From assembly GCF_017794965.1 (NCBI RefSeq), contig NZ_CP051240.1:3897867-3961866 (forward strand): a DNA stretch of 64,000 nt, written 5' to 3'. Every line of letters begins with the position of its first letter. Position 1 is the first letter of the stretch. Below, piece after piece: positions 49,399 to 59,157 of the stretch. Both the position numbers and the translations under genes were made by a program. The notes below the pieces were generated by a model that was not told the DNA's origin, made no database searches, and was given only the letters and a program-made list of their open reading frames with translations. Source of the stretch: Alcanivorax sp. (lineage in GTDB: Bacteria; Pseudomonadota; Gammaproteobacteria; Pseudomonadales; Alcanivoracaceae).

Positions 49399-50409
49399 TT
49401 ATTCCACCGGGTTGACGCATTCGGCGCGGGACGGTTCCTGCTTGCAGCGTACCTTGCGCAGCAGGCTCATCATGTCCTTGTTGTAAACGCCATCTTTGGT
49501 GAGGGCAATGCGGGCCTCGCGCATCATCTGGTCGTAACGCAGCTTGTCGGCCTCGGGGATGCGGATCCACCATTTGTCATCGATTTCGCTGCTGGCGTTG
49601 TCGATCAGCTTCATGGCGCGGTCAAACTGGCCAGACATGAATTTGCGGGATTGCTGACCGAAGCCGTCCGGGAAGCGGTCCTTGCGAATGATTACCTGGG
49701 CGCTCAGCTGACCGAGGACGTAATCCAGGATGCCGCCGCTGGGGGCCATGCCCTTGTAGAGTTCCAGAGCGGAATAACCCATTACCGGGGCAAAGCAGAT
49801 ATCCACGGAGCCATTGTTGAAGCGGGTAGAGAAGTTGGTGATATCTGACATGACCGGAGACATGCCCACCCGGGAGGCCATGTTGGCCTGGGCGCTATCG
49901 TACTCCAGAACGGCGATGGATTTACCGGCCAGCTCTTCCACGGTGTCAATTTCCTTGTCCTTGAGGAACAGGAAGGCCGCGCCGAGGGGGAACACGCCAC
50001 CCACTTCATAGGGGCCAGACACCAGATGCTGGTCCACTTTGCCACTGGCCAGTACCGCGATCACGGTTTGCATGGCGTCGTAGCTGGGAATGGCGCCGAT
50101 GGAATCCATGCTGCCGGTGTAGCTGTTGAACTGGCGACCGCGGATGCCGGTGAGAACAGCGGCATCACACTGGTTGGCCTTGAGATCTTCAGAGGCGATC
50201 TTTTCGTCAGTGTAGGGCTTGAGTTCCACATCCACCCCCCAGGCCAGGGCGGCGGTCTTGTAGTCTTTCATCATGTTGTAGGTGTCGCCACTGGCGCCGA
50301 TGATGTCGAATACGCAGAAGGTACGCTCCACCGCCGCGAAAGCGGTACTGCTGAGCGTCAGCGCAGCGGCGGCACTCAATGCCTGAAACACTTTTTTTGT
50401 TTTGCTCAT
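49399..50409 (-). CDS. Periplasmic solute-binding-like protein (DUF6091-like)
   Basis: 336 residues. Signal peptide MSKTKKVFQALSAAAALTLSSTAFA. Two-lobed binding-protein look: FCVFDIIGASGDTYNMMKDY at the start, NQCDAAVLTGIRGRQFNSYTGSMDSIGAIP, YEVGGVFPLGAAFLFL, and C-terminal RCKQEPSRAECVNPVE with Cys pair. ATG 50409 follows GGGAGAG. No transporter gene beside it. Hairpin GGCCACCGGG/GTGCCGGTGGCC at about 49370-49395 may terminate it. Ligand unknown. Confidence 0.7.
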   Translation of the reverse strand: MSKTKKVFQALSAAAALTLSSTAFAAVERTFCVFDIIGASGDTYNMMKDYKTAALAWGVDVELKPYTDEKIASEDLKANQCDAAVLTGIRGRQFNSYTGSMDSIGAIPSYDAMQTVIAVLASGKVDQHLVSGPYEVGGVFPLGAAFLFLKDKEIDTVEELAGKSIAVLEYDSAQANMASRVGMSPVMSDITNFSTRFNNGSVDICFAPVMGYSALELYKGMAPSGGILDYVLGQLSAQVIIRKDRFPDGFGQQSRKFMSGQFDRAMKLIDNASSEIDDKWWIRIPEADKLRYDQMMREARIALTKDGVYNKDMMSLLRKVRCKQEPSRAECVNPVE

Positions 50410-50672
50410 GGGACTCTCCCGTTAATTCCGGTACAGATATCGAAGTCGCAGCCAGCGCTGCAAAAAATGATGAAATGCATTTTGTTGGGTGCACAGAAAG
50501 GGCGCTGTAGTGTCCTTGTTGTGCGCTATCTAACGAATTGTGTCCTTTGTAGAGGTAGTGTTATTACTGACGCGTTGTTCACGTCTGGCAGAGGGATGGA
50601 CAATTTGTCATCTGGGCAGCCCGGAAGAGCCTGATAGTATGGTTATATGGATATTCCTTCAGGAGATATGGA

Positions 50673-52046
50673 ATGGAATTTGACCCCTTCCTGCTGGCGC
50701 GCTTGCAGTTTGCCGCCAACATCAGTTTTCACATTCTGTTTCCCACCATCACCATTGGTCTGTGCTGGGTGCTGTTCTACTTCCGCCTGCGTTATACCCT
50801 GTCCGGCGACAAGGCCTGGGAATACGCCTATTTCTTCTGGGTAAAGATTTTTGCGCTGAGCTTTGCGCTGGGGGTGGTCTCGGGCATCACCATGAGCTTC
50901 CAGTTCGGTACCAACTGGCCTGGCTTCATGGAAAGGGCTGGCAACATAGCGGGCCCACTGCTGGGCTATGAGGTGCTCACGGCCTTTTTCCTGGAGGCCT
51001 CCTTCCTGGGCATCATGCTGTTCGGCAAGGACAGGGTGTCCAACCGCACGCACTTGATTGCCACGGCGCTGGTGGCGGTGGGCACCTCATTCTCCGCGTT
51101 CTGGATCCTGAGCCTGAACTCCTGGATGCAGACGCCCAGCGGTTACCGTATCGAGGACGGGGTGTTCTTTGTGGAGAGCTGGTGGGAAGTGATCTTCAAT
51201 CCTTCCTTCCCCTATCGCTTTGCGCACATGTTCAATGCCTCCCTGCTCACCGCAGCATTCCTGATCATGGGCGTCAGCGCCTGGCGGGCGCTGAGGCAGG
51301 TAGATGGTCCGGCTACCTGGAAGGTCATGCGCACCGGGGCGCTGATGGCTGCTGTGCTGGCGCCGCTGCAGGTGTGGATCGGCGATATGCACGGGTTGAA
51401 CACACTTGAGCATCAGCCGGCCAAGATCGCCGCCATGGAAGGGGTCTGGGAAACCGAAAGGAATGCCCCCCTGACCCTGTTCGGTTTCCCGGATGAAGAC
51501 GCTCGCACCACGCACATGGCCATCAAGGTGCCGGGCCTTGCCAGCCTGATTCTGACCCATGAATGGGATGGCGAGCTGAAGGGGTTGAATGAGTTCGAAG
51601 GTGATCACCCGCCGGTGGCGCCGGTGTTTTGGTCATTCCGCGTCATGGTCGGGGTGGGCACCTTGATGGTGCTGGTGGGGTGGTGGGCCGTGTGGCGACT
51701 GTTCCGTACCCGGGACGAAAGCAGCGCGGCGCACCCGTGGTTATTACGGGCCCTGTCGGTGATGACCTTTTCCGGCTGGGTGGCGGTGCTGGCGGGCTGG
51801 TATGTGACCGAGATCGGCCGTCAGCCATGGATCGTGGATGGCTTGCTGCGCACCTCCGAGGTGGTGGCTGATCACAGCAGTGCCACCGTGGCCGGGACCC
51901 TGTTTGGCTATGTGCTGCTGTACGCGTTCCTGCTGGTGGCCTATATCGCCGCATTGCGTTATCTGGCCACCAAGCCGGCCCGGTCCCTGTCGTTGTCACC
52001 GCAGCAACAGGCCATGGCAGCAGAACGCAGCGAAGGAGACGCATGA
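50673..52046 (+). CDS. cioA: Cyanide-insensitive cytochrome bd-type quinol oxidase subunit I
   Basis: 457 residues, nine spans. LARLQFAANISFHILFP (His for heme b595), the QFGTNWPGFMERAGNIAGPLLGYEVLTAFFLEA block with the conserved Glu, and a short Q-loop characteristic of CioA rather than E. coli CydA. AGGAG lies at 50661. Overlaps cioB. Inner-membrane oxidase reducing O2 with quinol, used under high or low oxygen and cyanide. No ANR-like TTGAT-ATCAA box was evident upstream. Confidence 0.92.
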   Translation: MEFDPFLLARLQFAANISFHILFPTITIGLCWVLFYFRLRYTLSGDKAWEYAYFFWVKIFALSFALGVVSGITMSFQFGTNWPGFMERAGNIAGPLLGYEVLTAFFLEASFLGIMLFGKDRVSNRTHLIATALVAVGTSFSAFWILSLNSWMQTPSGYRIEDGVFFVESWWEVIFNPSFPYRFAHMFNASLLTAAFLIMGVSAWRALRQVDGPATWKVMRTGALMAAVLAPLQVWIGDMHGLNTLEHQPAKIAAMEGVWETERNAPLTLFGFPDEDARTTHMAIKVPGLASLILTHEWDGELKGLNEFEGDHPPVAPVFWSFRVMVGVGTLMVLVGWWAVWRLFRTRDESSAAHPWLLRALSVMTFSGWVAVLAGWYVTEIGRQPWIVDGLLRTSEVVADHSSATVAGTLFGYVLLYAFLLVAYIAALRYLATKPARSLSLSPQQQAMAAERSEGDA

Positions 52047-53044
52047 TGGATCTTGGATACTGGTTGCCGTTGTTTTTTGCCGGGGCCATGGGCCTGGCGC
52101 TGTTGATCTACGTAGTGTTGGATGGCTACGACCTGGGCATCGGCATGCTGCTGCCCTTTGCTTCTGATCAGGAAAAGGATGTGATGGTGGCGGCCATCGG
52201 GCCGTTCTGGGATGCCAATGAAACCTGGATCGTACTCGGCGTGGGTATCCTGCTGATCGCCTTTCCCCAGGCTCACGGTATCGTGCTGACCTCGCTGTAT
52301 CTGCCGGTGACCATCATGCTGATGGGGCTGATCTTGCGTGGGGTCTCTTTCGATTTTCGGGTCAAGGCGGGTGATCAACACAAGGCCATGTGGAACCGGC
52401 TGTTTGCCATCGGTTCACTGGTGGCCTCGGTGTGCCAGGGCTGGATGCTGGGAGCCTATGTCACCGGCCTCACCGGGGATACCACCAGCACCCTGTTTGC
52501 GGTGTTGATTGGCCTGGCATTGCCGGCGTTGTACATCATGCTGGGGGCTGCCTGGCTGTTGATCAAAACCGAAGGCGAGCTGTTCCAGAAGGCGGCTCGC
52601 TGGGGGCGGTTGGCAGTCTTGCCCATGGGGGCCTTCCTGCTACTGGTGTCTATCGCTACGCCGCTGGTGAGCGAGACCATTGCCGCCAAGTGGTTCACCC
52701 TGCCCAACGCCATTGGCCTGATGCCAATTCCCATTGCCACCGGTCTGGCGTATGCCGGGTTGATCTGGATCTTCAACAGCCGACAAATTCTCGATAATGG
52801 CTACGGCTGGCTGGCCTTTCTGTCGCTGATCGTGATCTGTGTGCTGGCCAGCATCGGCCTGGCCTACAGCCTGTTCCCGGACGTCGTGCTGGGCCAGTTG
52901 TCCATCTGGGAGGCCGCGTCGGCCACAGAGTCCCTGCTCTTTACCTTCTGGGGCGCGGTGATCGCGTTGCCAATGATCCTTGGCTATACCGTCTTCATCT
53001 ACCGGGTGTTCCGCGGCAAGGCGACCCATCTCAGTTACGAGTGA
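52043..53044 (+). CDS. cioB: Cyanide-insensitive cytochrome bd-type quinol oxidase subunit II
   Basis: 333 residues, about eight spans, starts ATGATG overlapping the cioA stop. YVVLDGYDLGIGMLLPF and GPFWDANETWIVLGVGILLIAFPQAH are the CydB signatures. RGVSFDFRVKA is the usual loop. Forms the heterodimer with subunit I. No small CydX-like gene is seen immediately downstream. Confidence 0.92.
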   Translation: MMDLGYWLPLFFAGAMGLALLIYVVLDGYDLGIGMLLPFASDQEKDVMVAAIGPFWDANETWIVLGVGILLIAFPQAHGIVLTSLYLPVTIMLMGLILRGVSFDFRVKAGDQHKAMWNRLFAIGSLVASVCQGWMLGAYVTGLTGDTTSTLFAVLIGLALPALYIMLGAAWLLIKTEGELFQKAARWGRLAVLPMGAFLLLVSIATPLVSETIAAKWFTLPNAIGLMPIPIATGLAYAGLIWIFNSRQILDNGYGWLAFLSLIVICVLASIGLAYSLFPDVVLGQLSIWEAASATESLLFTFWGAVIALPMILGYTVFIYRVFRGKATHLSYE

Positions 53045-53182
53045 GGTGGGTCGTCAGGATTCGGCCACGGCATTATCCGACCACTGGTCGCCTGCCAGGT
53101 ATGGACGTTGTGTGAAGGAGCTTTGCACCGAGTCGAAAGTGTCATAATGATATTATCCGTGTGAACCAGGTCACGAAGAATA

Positions 53183-54379
53183 ATGAAAAAGACACCTGCA
53201 CGGCTGTTGACGCTATATCGATTGCTGGACTGGAGCGACAGGGACAAATGTTTGCTGTTGTCCGTATTGCTCTGGGGCTATATGGGCCTTGTCTACCTCT
53301 GGCACCTGTTTACCGTTCATTTCACCGACTTTGCCCGGCAGTTTGTCTCTGCTGAAGGCGCAGAGGTAATGAATCAGGTGATGATCCTGAATCAGGTTGG
53401 TTGGCTGGGGCTGATTGCCTGGGGCAGCCTGTTGCGTCGCCGTGAGCGTCATTCGCGGTACTATCCTGTCGCCTTCATGTCCTTCTTCAGTATCGGGTTT
53501 CTCCTGTTGGCCTGGACGGTGGGCTTCTACAGCCCCATGACCGGTATGGTGTTGATGGGTTCCCCCCTGGTGGGATTCATCCTGTTCGGGTTCCCGCAGG
53601 TGGCATGGAACTTTGCCTTTTCCGTTCTGGTGGTATTGCTGCTGGCCTGGTTGTCAGTGCTGGAGTACAGCGCCCACGCCATTTATTTTATTACCTACCC
53701 CATTACCCGGGAAGTGGTGTCCTATTATTGGGTGGCCAGCACGGTAGCCTTCATGGTGCCCTTCATTGCCACAGTGATCACCCTGATATCCCTGTTGCTG
53801 CGGCGCTGGATTTACCGTGAAGCCCAGATTCGTGACCAGGCGGTGCATGACCCCCTGACCGGGTTGGCCAACCGTCGCGAATTGTTCAGGTTGCTGGCGC
53901 ATGAGTTGGCGCGCGGGCGTCGTAGCGGCTTGCCCATGGCGATCTGCATCATGGACCTTGATCACTTCAAGCGGATCAACGATCAGTATGGTCACGGTGC
54001 GGGAGACCGGGTGCTGGTCAAGATGGCAGAGACTCTCAATGCCTGTTTGCGGGAGAGTGATCTGGTGGGGCGAATCGGCGGTGAAGAATTTGTGCTGGTC
54101 ATGCCGGAGACGGATGCTGACGGTGCGGCCAATGTGCTGGAGCGGTGCCGGGATGCCATTGCATCGACAAAGGTGATACTGGATGACGGCGGTATCCTCC
54201 ATGTCACTGCCAGTTTTGGTGCCATCATATGGCTGGCGGATGCGGCCGGGCAGACACCACGGTCCGAGGCCCAGTTGCTTTCCCTGGCTGACCAGGCGCT
54301 TTATCAGGCCAAGGAGCAGGGGCGCAACCGGGTCCTGTTCTGGCAAGACGCATATCAAACAACAAGCAGTGCTGTCTGA
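53183..54379 (+). CDS. Membrane-bound GGDEF diguanylate cyclase
   Basis: 398 residues. N-terminal half with about six spans, then LTGLANRRELFRLLAHELARG and RIGGEEFVLVMPETD, an intact GGEEF active site. RESD five residues before GGEEF is an inhibitory (I) site, so product feedback is expected. Synthesises cyclic di-GMP. It follows cioAB by 138 bases with its own promoter-like TAATGATATTAT sequence. Confidence 0.9.
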   Translation: MKKTPARLLTLYRLLDWSDRDKCLLLSVLLWGYMGLVYLWHLFTVHFTDFARQFVSAEGAEVMNQVMILNQVGWLGLIAWGSLLRRRERHSRYYPVAFMSFFSIGFLLLAWTVGFYSPMTGMVLMGSPLVGFILFGFPQVAWNFAFSVLVVLLLAWLSVLEYSAHAIYFITYPITREVVSYYWVASTVAFMVPFIATVITLISLLLRRWIYREAQIRDQAVHDPLTGLANRRELFRLLAHELARGRRSGLPMAICIMDLDHFKRINDQYGHGAGDRVLVKMAETLNACLRESDLVGRIGGEEFVLVMPETDADGAANVLERCRDAIASTKVILDDGGILHVTASFGAIIWLADAAGQTPRSEAQLLSLADQALYQAKEQGRNRVLFWQDAYQTTSSAV

Positions 54380-54514
54380 TGTCCCGTTTCTGCGGGATGT
54401 TGTCTCCAATTGTCCGGGCTTTTCTATCTTCCTTTCTCTTACATTGTTTTCCCTGACACCGATAACAATAACGACCATGCGGGCATCACGGCAGGTCGAC
54501 CAAAGGGAAAGCAC

Positions 54515-56320
54515 ATGCAGCACGTCTACGATATCGTGATCAATCACGGTGAGGTTTTCGATGGGTCCGGCGAGAGCCAGGGGATCAAGCATCTGGGTAT
54601 CCGCGACGGCCGGGTCGCCCTCATCAGTGAGCAGCCCTTGCCTGCTGATTCCGCCGCACGTTATTACGACGCTACCGGCCAGTGGGTAACGCCCGGATTT
54701 ATCGAAACGCACAGTCACTACGATGCCGAAGTGATTGCAGCCCCCGCCCTGAAGGAATCGGTTCGCCATGGCGTGACCACGGTAATGATTGGTTCCTGCT
54801 CCATCAGCATGGTCAATGCGGCGCCAGAGGATTGCTCTGATCTTTTCACCCGGGTAGAAGCGGTGCCACGGGAACTGGTGTTGCCAGTACTGGAGAAGCG
54901 CAAGTACTGGAACGATGCCGCTGGCTATCGCCGGTTCTACGAGCACCATCCGCTGGGCCCCAATGTGGGGTCGTTTATCGGTCATTCAGACCTGCGTGTG
55001 GCGGTGATGGGGCTGGAACGCGCCACGTCCGACGTGAAGCCCTCAGAACAGGAATTGCAACGCATGGAGCAGTTGCTGGAAGAGGCCCTGGATGCCGGTT
55101 GCGTTGGGTTGTCGCTGATGACCACGCGGCTGGACAAGGTGGACGGGGATCGCGCCTGGTCTCGACCGTTGCCGTCAACGTATGCCCGCTGGAATGAATT
55201 CAAGCGTTTGTTCAGGGTGCTGCGGCGACGCAACGGGGTTATGCAGGGCGCTCCCGATGCGGTCAAGAAAGTGAATGTGGTGCGTTTTCTGTGGCAGGCC
55301 CACGGCCTGTTTCGTCGCCCGATGAAGTGTTCCATGCTTACGGCCCTGGACCTCAAGTCCAATCCCTGGCTGAACGTGGTCACTCGCCTCAGCGGCTTTC
55401 TGGCCAACCGTGTCCTGCGGGGTAATTTTCGCTGGCAGACCCTGCCCGCGCCGTTCACCGTTTATCTCAGTGGCCTCAACGTGAATGCCTTCGAAGAGTT
55501 TGCCTCCGGTGAACTGCTGCGCGACTTCAAGGATGAGGATGCCATGTATGCAAAGGTGGATGATCCTGCCTTTCGCAAATTGTTCAAGAAGCATGTGAAT
55601 GCTCTCTTTACCAAAGGCCTTTGGCATCGGGATTTCAGTGATTGCTGGGTGGTGGACTGTCCGGATGTCGGCTTGATCGGCAAGAACTTTGAGGAAATCG
55701 GCAGGACCGAAGGCAAGGATGCGGTGGATGCCTACTTCGATCTGGCAGTGAAGTATCGCAATGCTCTGCGCTGGAAGACCAACTATGGTAATCACCGCCC
55801 GGCAGTGGTGCGCAAGCTGCTGGCCAGTCCCCACACCCATGTTGGCTTTGCCGATTCCGGGGCGCATCTGGAATCCATCGCCCAGTACAACTTTCCATTA
55901 CGCCTGCTGAAATATGTTCGCGATGCGCAGCGCGAGGGTGTGCCTTTCATCAGTGTGGCAGAAGGAGTGCAACAGGTTACCTCCGACCTGGCGGACTGGT
56001 TCGGGCTGTCGGCAGGGCGCATCAGCCAGGGGGTGCGGGCCGATGTGGTGATCGTGAATCCACAGGGGCTGGGGGATGAACTGGATGAGGTGCAGTGGGC
56101 GCCCATGCCAATCGAAGATGTTGAAATCCAACGGATCGTGAAACGTAATGACGATGCTGTCAGCGCCACCATTATCAACGGACGGGTGGCCTGGGACAGG
56201 GAGGGCGGCTTTGATCCGCAACTCGGTGAGACGCAGGTGTTTGGTCGCTACCTGAGCGGAACACATCTGCTGCCGCGGCTCTCCCCGGGCGTGGCCGCCG
56301 CCCAGGGTGAACTGTCATAG
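54515..56320 (+). CDS. N-acyl-D-amino-acid deacylase/D-aminoacylase family amidohydrolase
   Basis: 601 residues. ATG 54515 after AAAGGGAAA. N-terminal YDIVINHGEVFDGSG and GQWVTPGFIETHSHYDAE (metal-binding HxH region), HGVTTVMIGSCSIS, a late GFADSGAHLESIAQYNFP and GRISQGVRADVVIVNPQ match the D-aminoacylase/dihydroorotase superfamily. It likely hydrolyses N-acyl D-amino acids, but such large members also act on other amides. Metal Asp is in FADSGAH. Confidence 0.82.
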   Translation: MQHVYDIVINHGEVFDGSGESQGIKHLGIRDGRVALISEQPLPADSAARYYDATGQWVTPGFIETHSHYDAEVIAAPALKESVRHGVTTVMIGSCSISMVNAAPEDCSDLFTRVEAVPRELVLPVLEKRKYWNDAAGYRRFYEHHPLGPNVGSFIGHSDLRVAVMGLERATSDVKPSEQELQRMEQLLEEALDAGCVGLSLMTTRLDKVDGDRAWSRPLPSTYARWNEFKRLFRVLRRRNGVMQGAPDAVKKVNVVRFLWQAHGLFRRPMKCSMLTALDLKSNPWLNVVTRLSGFLANRVLRGNFRWQTLPAPFTVYLSGLNVNAFEEFASGELLRDFKDEDAMYAKVDDPAFRKLFKKHVNALFTKGLWHRDFSDCWVVDCPDVGLIGKNFEEIGRTEGKDAVDAYFDLAVKYRNALRWKTNYGNHRPAVVRKLLASPHTHVGFADSGAHLESIAQYNFPLRLLKYVRDAQREGVPFISVAEGVQQVTSDLADWFGLSAGRISQGVRADVVIVNPQGLGDELDEVQWAPMPIEDVEIQRIVKRNDDAVSATIINGRVAWDREGGFDPQLGETQVFGRYLSGTHLLPRLSPGVAAAQGELS

Positions 56321-56344
56321 CCTGCTGGGCATCGGCGGAGCGGA

Positions 56345-57235
56345 CTACGCCAGAGCGGCCAGTAGATCATTGATGGCGCGGGCGAATGCCACCGGGGAAT
56401 CTTCCTGAAGGAAATGGCCACCCACCAGCGTCTGGTGGGGCTGTCCCTTGGCCCCGGGGATGCGTTCCTGCATGAATGTGTCTCCCCCGCGGGTGATAGG
56501 GTCGCCGTTGCTGAAAGTGGTGAGAAAGGGCTTGTCCCATTGCTCAAGGACTTTCCAGGCGGCGCGGTTGGCGTCGCTGGCCGGGTCCTCCGGGGTCACC
56601 GGTACCAGCTTGGGGAACGCCCGTGCCCCGGCCTTGTACTTGCGGTTGGGAAAGGGTGCATCGTAAGCGCGCCGTTCATCCGGACCCAGCTTGCGAAAGG
56701 TGCCACTGTCGATGATCCGGGCAATGGGGAAGAGCGGGCTGTAGATGGCGAAATTCTTCCACAACTGAAAGGCCGCCGGCACTTTCTGGTCACCGGTGGG
56801 CAGCATGCCGTTGCCCACGACGATGGCGCGGAACCGTTCCGGGTTCTCGGCAGCCAGACGCAGTCCAAGCAGGGAACCCCAGTCCTGACACACCAGCGTG
56901 ATGTTCTCCAGCTCAAGCTGGTCCAGCAGCGATAACAACCAGTCCATGTGGGTCTGGTAGCTGTAGGCTGCCATGTCGGTGGGTTTGTCGGATTTGCCGA
57001 AACCAATCAGGTCAGGGGCAATTACCCGGTGCCCGGCGGCTGCACAGATGGGAATCATGTGCCGGTACAGGTAAGACCAGGAGGGTTCGCCATGGAGCAT
57101 GAGGATGGGGTGGGCGTCGCGGGGGCCTTCGTCCACATAATGCATGCGCAGGCCGTCCACGTCGGCATAGTGGGGATCGAAGGGGTAATCCAGTAAACGC
57201 TCAAACCGGGAATCCGGGGTACGCAAAAAATCCAT
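56345..57235 (-). CDS. Haloalkane dehalogenase (DhmA/HLD-I type)
   Basis: 296 residues from ATG 57235 with AGGAGG upstream. HGEPSWSYLYR (48-58) is the HGxP oxyanion motif of dehalogenases, the nucleophile Asp118 and the halide-binding Trp119 sit in LVCQDWGSLLG, and VGGHFLQED carries the catalytic His. No signal peptide. Cleaves C-halogen bonds by an alkyl-enzyme ester. A natural role in marine halocarbon use is plausible. Epoxide hydrolase is less likely given the HGEPSW and DW pair. Confidence 0.82.
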   Translation of the reverse strand: MDFLRTPDSRFERLLDYPFDPHYADVDGLRMHYVDEGPRDAHPILMLHGEPSWSYLYRHMIPICAAAGHRVIAPDLIGFGKSDKPTDMAAYSYQTHMDWLLSLLDQLELENITLVCQDWGSLLGLRLAAENPERFRAIVVGNGMLPTGDQKVPAAFQLWKNFAIYSPLFPIARIIDSGTFRKLGPDERRAYDAPFPNRKYKAGARAFPKLVPVTPEDPASDANRAAWKVLEQWDKPFLTTFSNGDPITRGGDTFMQERIPGAKGQPHQTLVGGHFLQEDSPVAFARAINDLLAALA

Positions 57236-57425
57236 GGGGCCTCCTGATGCTGATGAGTGTCTATTGATGCCACAGATAGGGATGTCATGACAGGCCAAAT
57301 GGGCGGCGATTTGCTGAGCAGTTGACGGCGTGGTGCTTGAGGCAGGCTGGGCATTTCGCTACTGTGGCCAGCCCTCCCGTTTTCCGGCAGCGCTGTTTTC
57401 CGCTCCGGCTTTTGGATACGAGACT

Positions 57426-58331
57426 ATGTGGATCAAGAACCTGATTGTGTATCTGGGCGATGAGCCCTTTTCCTTTTCCGTGGCCGAGCTGGATGAGATC
57501 CTGGCCAGCAATCGCTGTCAGCCCTGCGGCAGCCAGACCCTGCGCACCGAAGGGTTTGTGCCGCCCCTGAAGGGACAGGATCCCATGGCCTATGCAGTGG
57601 ACGGTTTCATCTACTGTACCTATCAGGAAACCACTCGCCTGTTGCCGGGGCCGGTGATCAAGGAAATGCTCGACGAGAAGGTGGAAGCCATTCAGGACGA
57701 GGAAGGTCGCAAGGTGGGCCGCAAGGAAAAGGCCGAGTTGAAGGAGCAGATCACCTTCGAACTGATGCCCCGTGCTTTTACCCGTTCCCGCCGGACCAAC
57801 CTGCTGATCGATATCGAGTGCAAGCGGGTGCTGGTGGATGCGTCTTCCGCTACCCGTGCTGAAGAAGTGGTGGCGTGCCTGCGCAAGGCCATCGGCACCC
57901 TGCCGGTGGCGTATCCGGCTCCCAACTCGGCCCCTTACACCAGCTTCAGTAACTGGCTGCGTGACACCAAGCTATTGCCGGAAGGCTTTACCCTGGGGGA
58001 TCGCTGTGAGCTGAAAGGCACCAAGGACGAAGGCGCGGCAGTGAAATTCACCGCCGTGGATCTGGGCCAGGAAGAAATTCTCGCCCACCTGGAAACCGGC
58101 ATGGTGGTGACCCGTATCAACCTGGCCTGGCAGGACAATCTGGAGCTGGATGTGAATGACAAGCTGGAGATCAAGCGCATCAAGGCGCTGGATCTGCTAC
58201 AGGAAAATATCGACAGCCTGGATGCGGAGGACGCCGTGGCTGAACTGGAAGCACGCATCAGTCTGCAGGGTAATGTACTGCGTGAGGCGCTGGACGGGAT
58301 GTTGGGGTACTTCGAGGTGAATCCGGCGTAA
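57426..58331 (+). CDS. rdgC: RdgC recombination-associated protein
   Basis: 301 residues, standard length. MWIKNLIVYLGDEPFSFSVAEL, FVPPLKGQDPMAYAVDGFIYCTYQETTRLLPGPVIK and FYLINDI-type core (LLIDIECKRVLVDASSATRAEE) match RdgC, a ring-shaped DNA-binding protein that restrains RecA. Start ATG 57426 (weak upstream site ACGAGACT). Monocistronic with heptamers after the stop. Confidence 0.93.
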   Translation: MWIKNLIVYLGDEPFSFSVAELDEILASNRCQPCGSQTLRTEGFVPPLKGQDPMAYAVDGFIYCTYQETTRLLPGPVIKEMLDEKVEAIQDEEGRKVGRKEKAELKEQITFELMPRAFTRSRRTNLLIDIECKRVLVDASSATRAEEVVACLRKAIGTLPVAYPAPNSAPYTSFSNWLRDTKLLPEGFTLGDRCELKGTKDEGAAVKFTAVDLGQEEILAHLETGMVVTRINLAWQDNLELDVNDKLEIKRIKALDLLQENIDSLDAEDAVAELEARISLQGNVLREALDGMLGYFEVNPA

Positions 58332-58335
58332 CGGC

Positions 58336-58421
58336 AGGTACAAGCTTCAAGCTGCAACGCGGCATCGAGGTTTGATTGGGCTGCATTGACGAGGCCGCGT
58401 CCGGAATCCGGGCGCGGCCTC
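58336..58421 (+). repeat. Heptamers (AGCTTCA-AGCTGCA-ACGCGG) and hairpin after rdgC
   Basis: Array at 58336-58356, then GAGGCCGCG/CGCGGCCTC (58391-58421), a GC hairpin without a T-run. The window's last bases (AGAGGCCGCGC) look like the start of the same hairpin. Confidence 0.65.
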
Positions 58422-58425
58422 GGTC

Positions 58426-58444
58426 GTTATTCAGAGGCTTCCTA
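58426..58444. repeat. Solo MITE terminus
   Basis: GTTATTCAGAGGCTTCCTA matches the right end of MITEs A and B (one mismatch). Its CTA is the stop codon TAG of the minus-strand gene next to it. Confidence 0.6.
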
Positions 58445-59011
58445 GTCGTGGATGTCCTCGTCGTCGTCCTCTTCCTTGTGCTGCTTCACCGTTGATTCTT
58501 CGGTGCACGTGGGGTTGTGGAGGAAGGTTTCGGTCACATCCAGATACCCCAGATGAGACAGGGTGCGGCGGCCCAGCAATACCGGATAGTTCATGTCGGA
58601 GCGGTCGTTGAGGGTGAACTGCTCTTCATAGAGGGTGTCGCCCATGCATAGCTGCATCAGCACCACCGGGCGTCGCTCCTCGCCACCGGCACCACGAATC
58701 AGTACCCGACGGAAGCGGGGTTTTTCGAAGGTCTTCGCGACCATTTTACCGCTGTCCAGGTCTTTCACGTTCACGGTGAAGCGCACCCACTTCTCACCGT
58801 CGCGCTCAAAGGTTTGCACATCGATGGCGTGTAGTGAGGAGGTCAGGGCCCCGCTATCCAGCTTGGCTTTGAGCTTTACGCCCCAGGGCAGCAGTGTGGT
58901 GTGTTCCACCCAGCCGTAAACATTCTTGGGCTCCACGGCCTTGCGCGCCATGGCCTGGCTGGTGCCGCACAGCAGGAGCAGGGAAGTCAGGGCAATCAGG
59001 GTTTTCTGCAT
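58442..59011 (-). CDS. Retropepsin-like (RimK-associated Zn_protease, PF05618-type) exported protein
   Basis: 189 residues from ATG 59011, after AGAGGACC. Signal peptide MQKTLIALTSLLLLCGTSQA. YGWVEHTTLLPWGVKLKAKLDSGALTSSLHAID has the DSGA aspartic motif of this small retropepsin-like family (often annotated ATP-dependent zinc protease). RPVVLMQLCMGDTLYEEQFTLNDRSDMNYPVLLGRRTL is the typical second half. Acidic tail (DDDEDIHD). Periplasmic. The stop codon derives from a MITE end. Confidence 0.8.
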   Translation of the reverse strand: MQKTLIALTSLLLLCGTSQAMARKAVEPKNVYGWVEHTTLLPWGVKLKAKLDSGALTSSLHAIDVQTFERDGEKWVRFTVNVKDLDSGKMVAKTFEKPRFRRVLIRGAGGEERRPVVLMQLCMGDTLYEEQFTLNDRSDMNYPVLLGRRTLSHLGYLDVTETFLHNPTCTEESTVKQHKEEDDDEDIHD

Positions 59012-59157
59012 GAGGTCCTCTTTACTGGCTTGTTGCTGGTGTCTGTGACCGCGCTCAGGCCGGTGTGTTCGGTTGGGCCAATCGTCAATCGTGGTATTTA
59101 ACGGTTTTTTGCACAGGGTACCATTCCTGCTGATCTGGACGAACGTGGAGCAGCACC

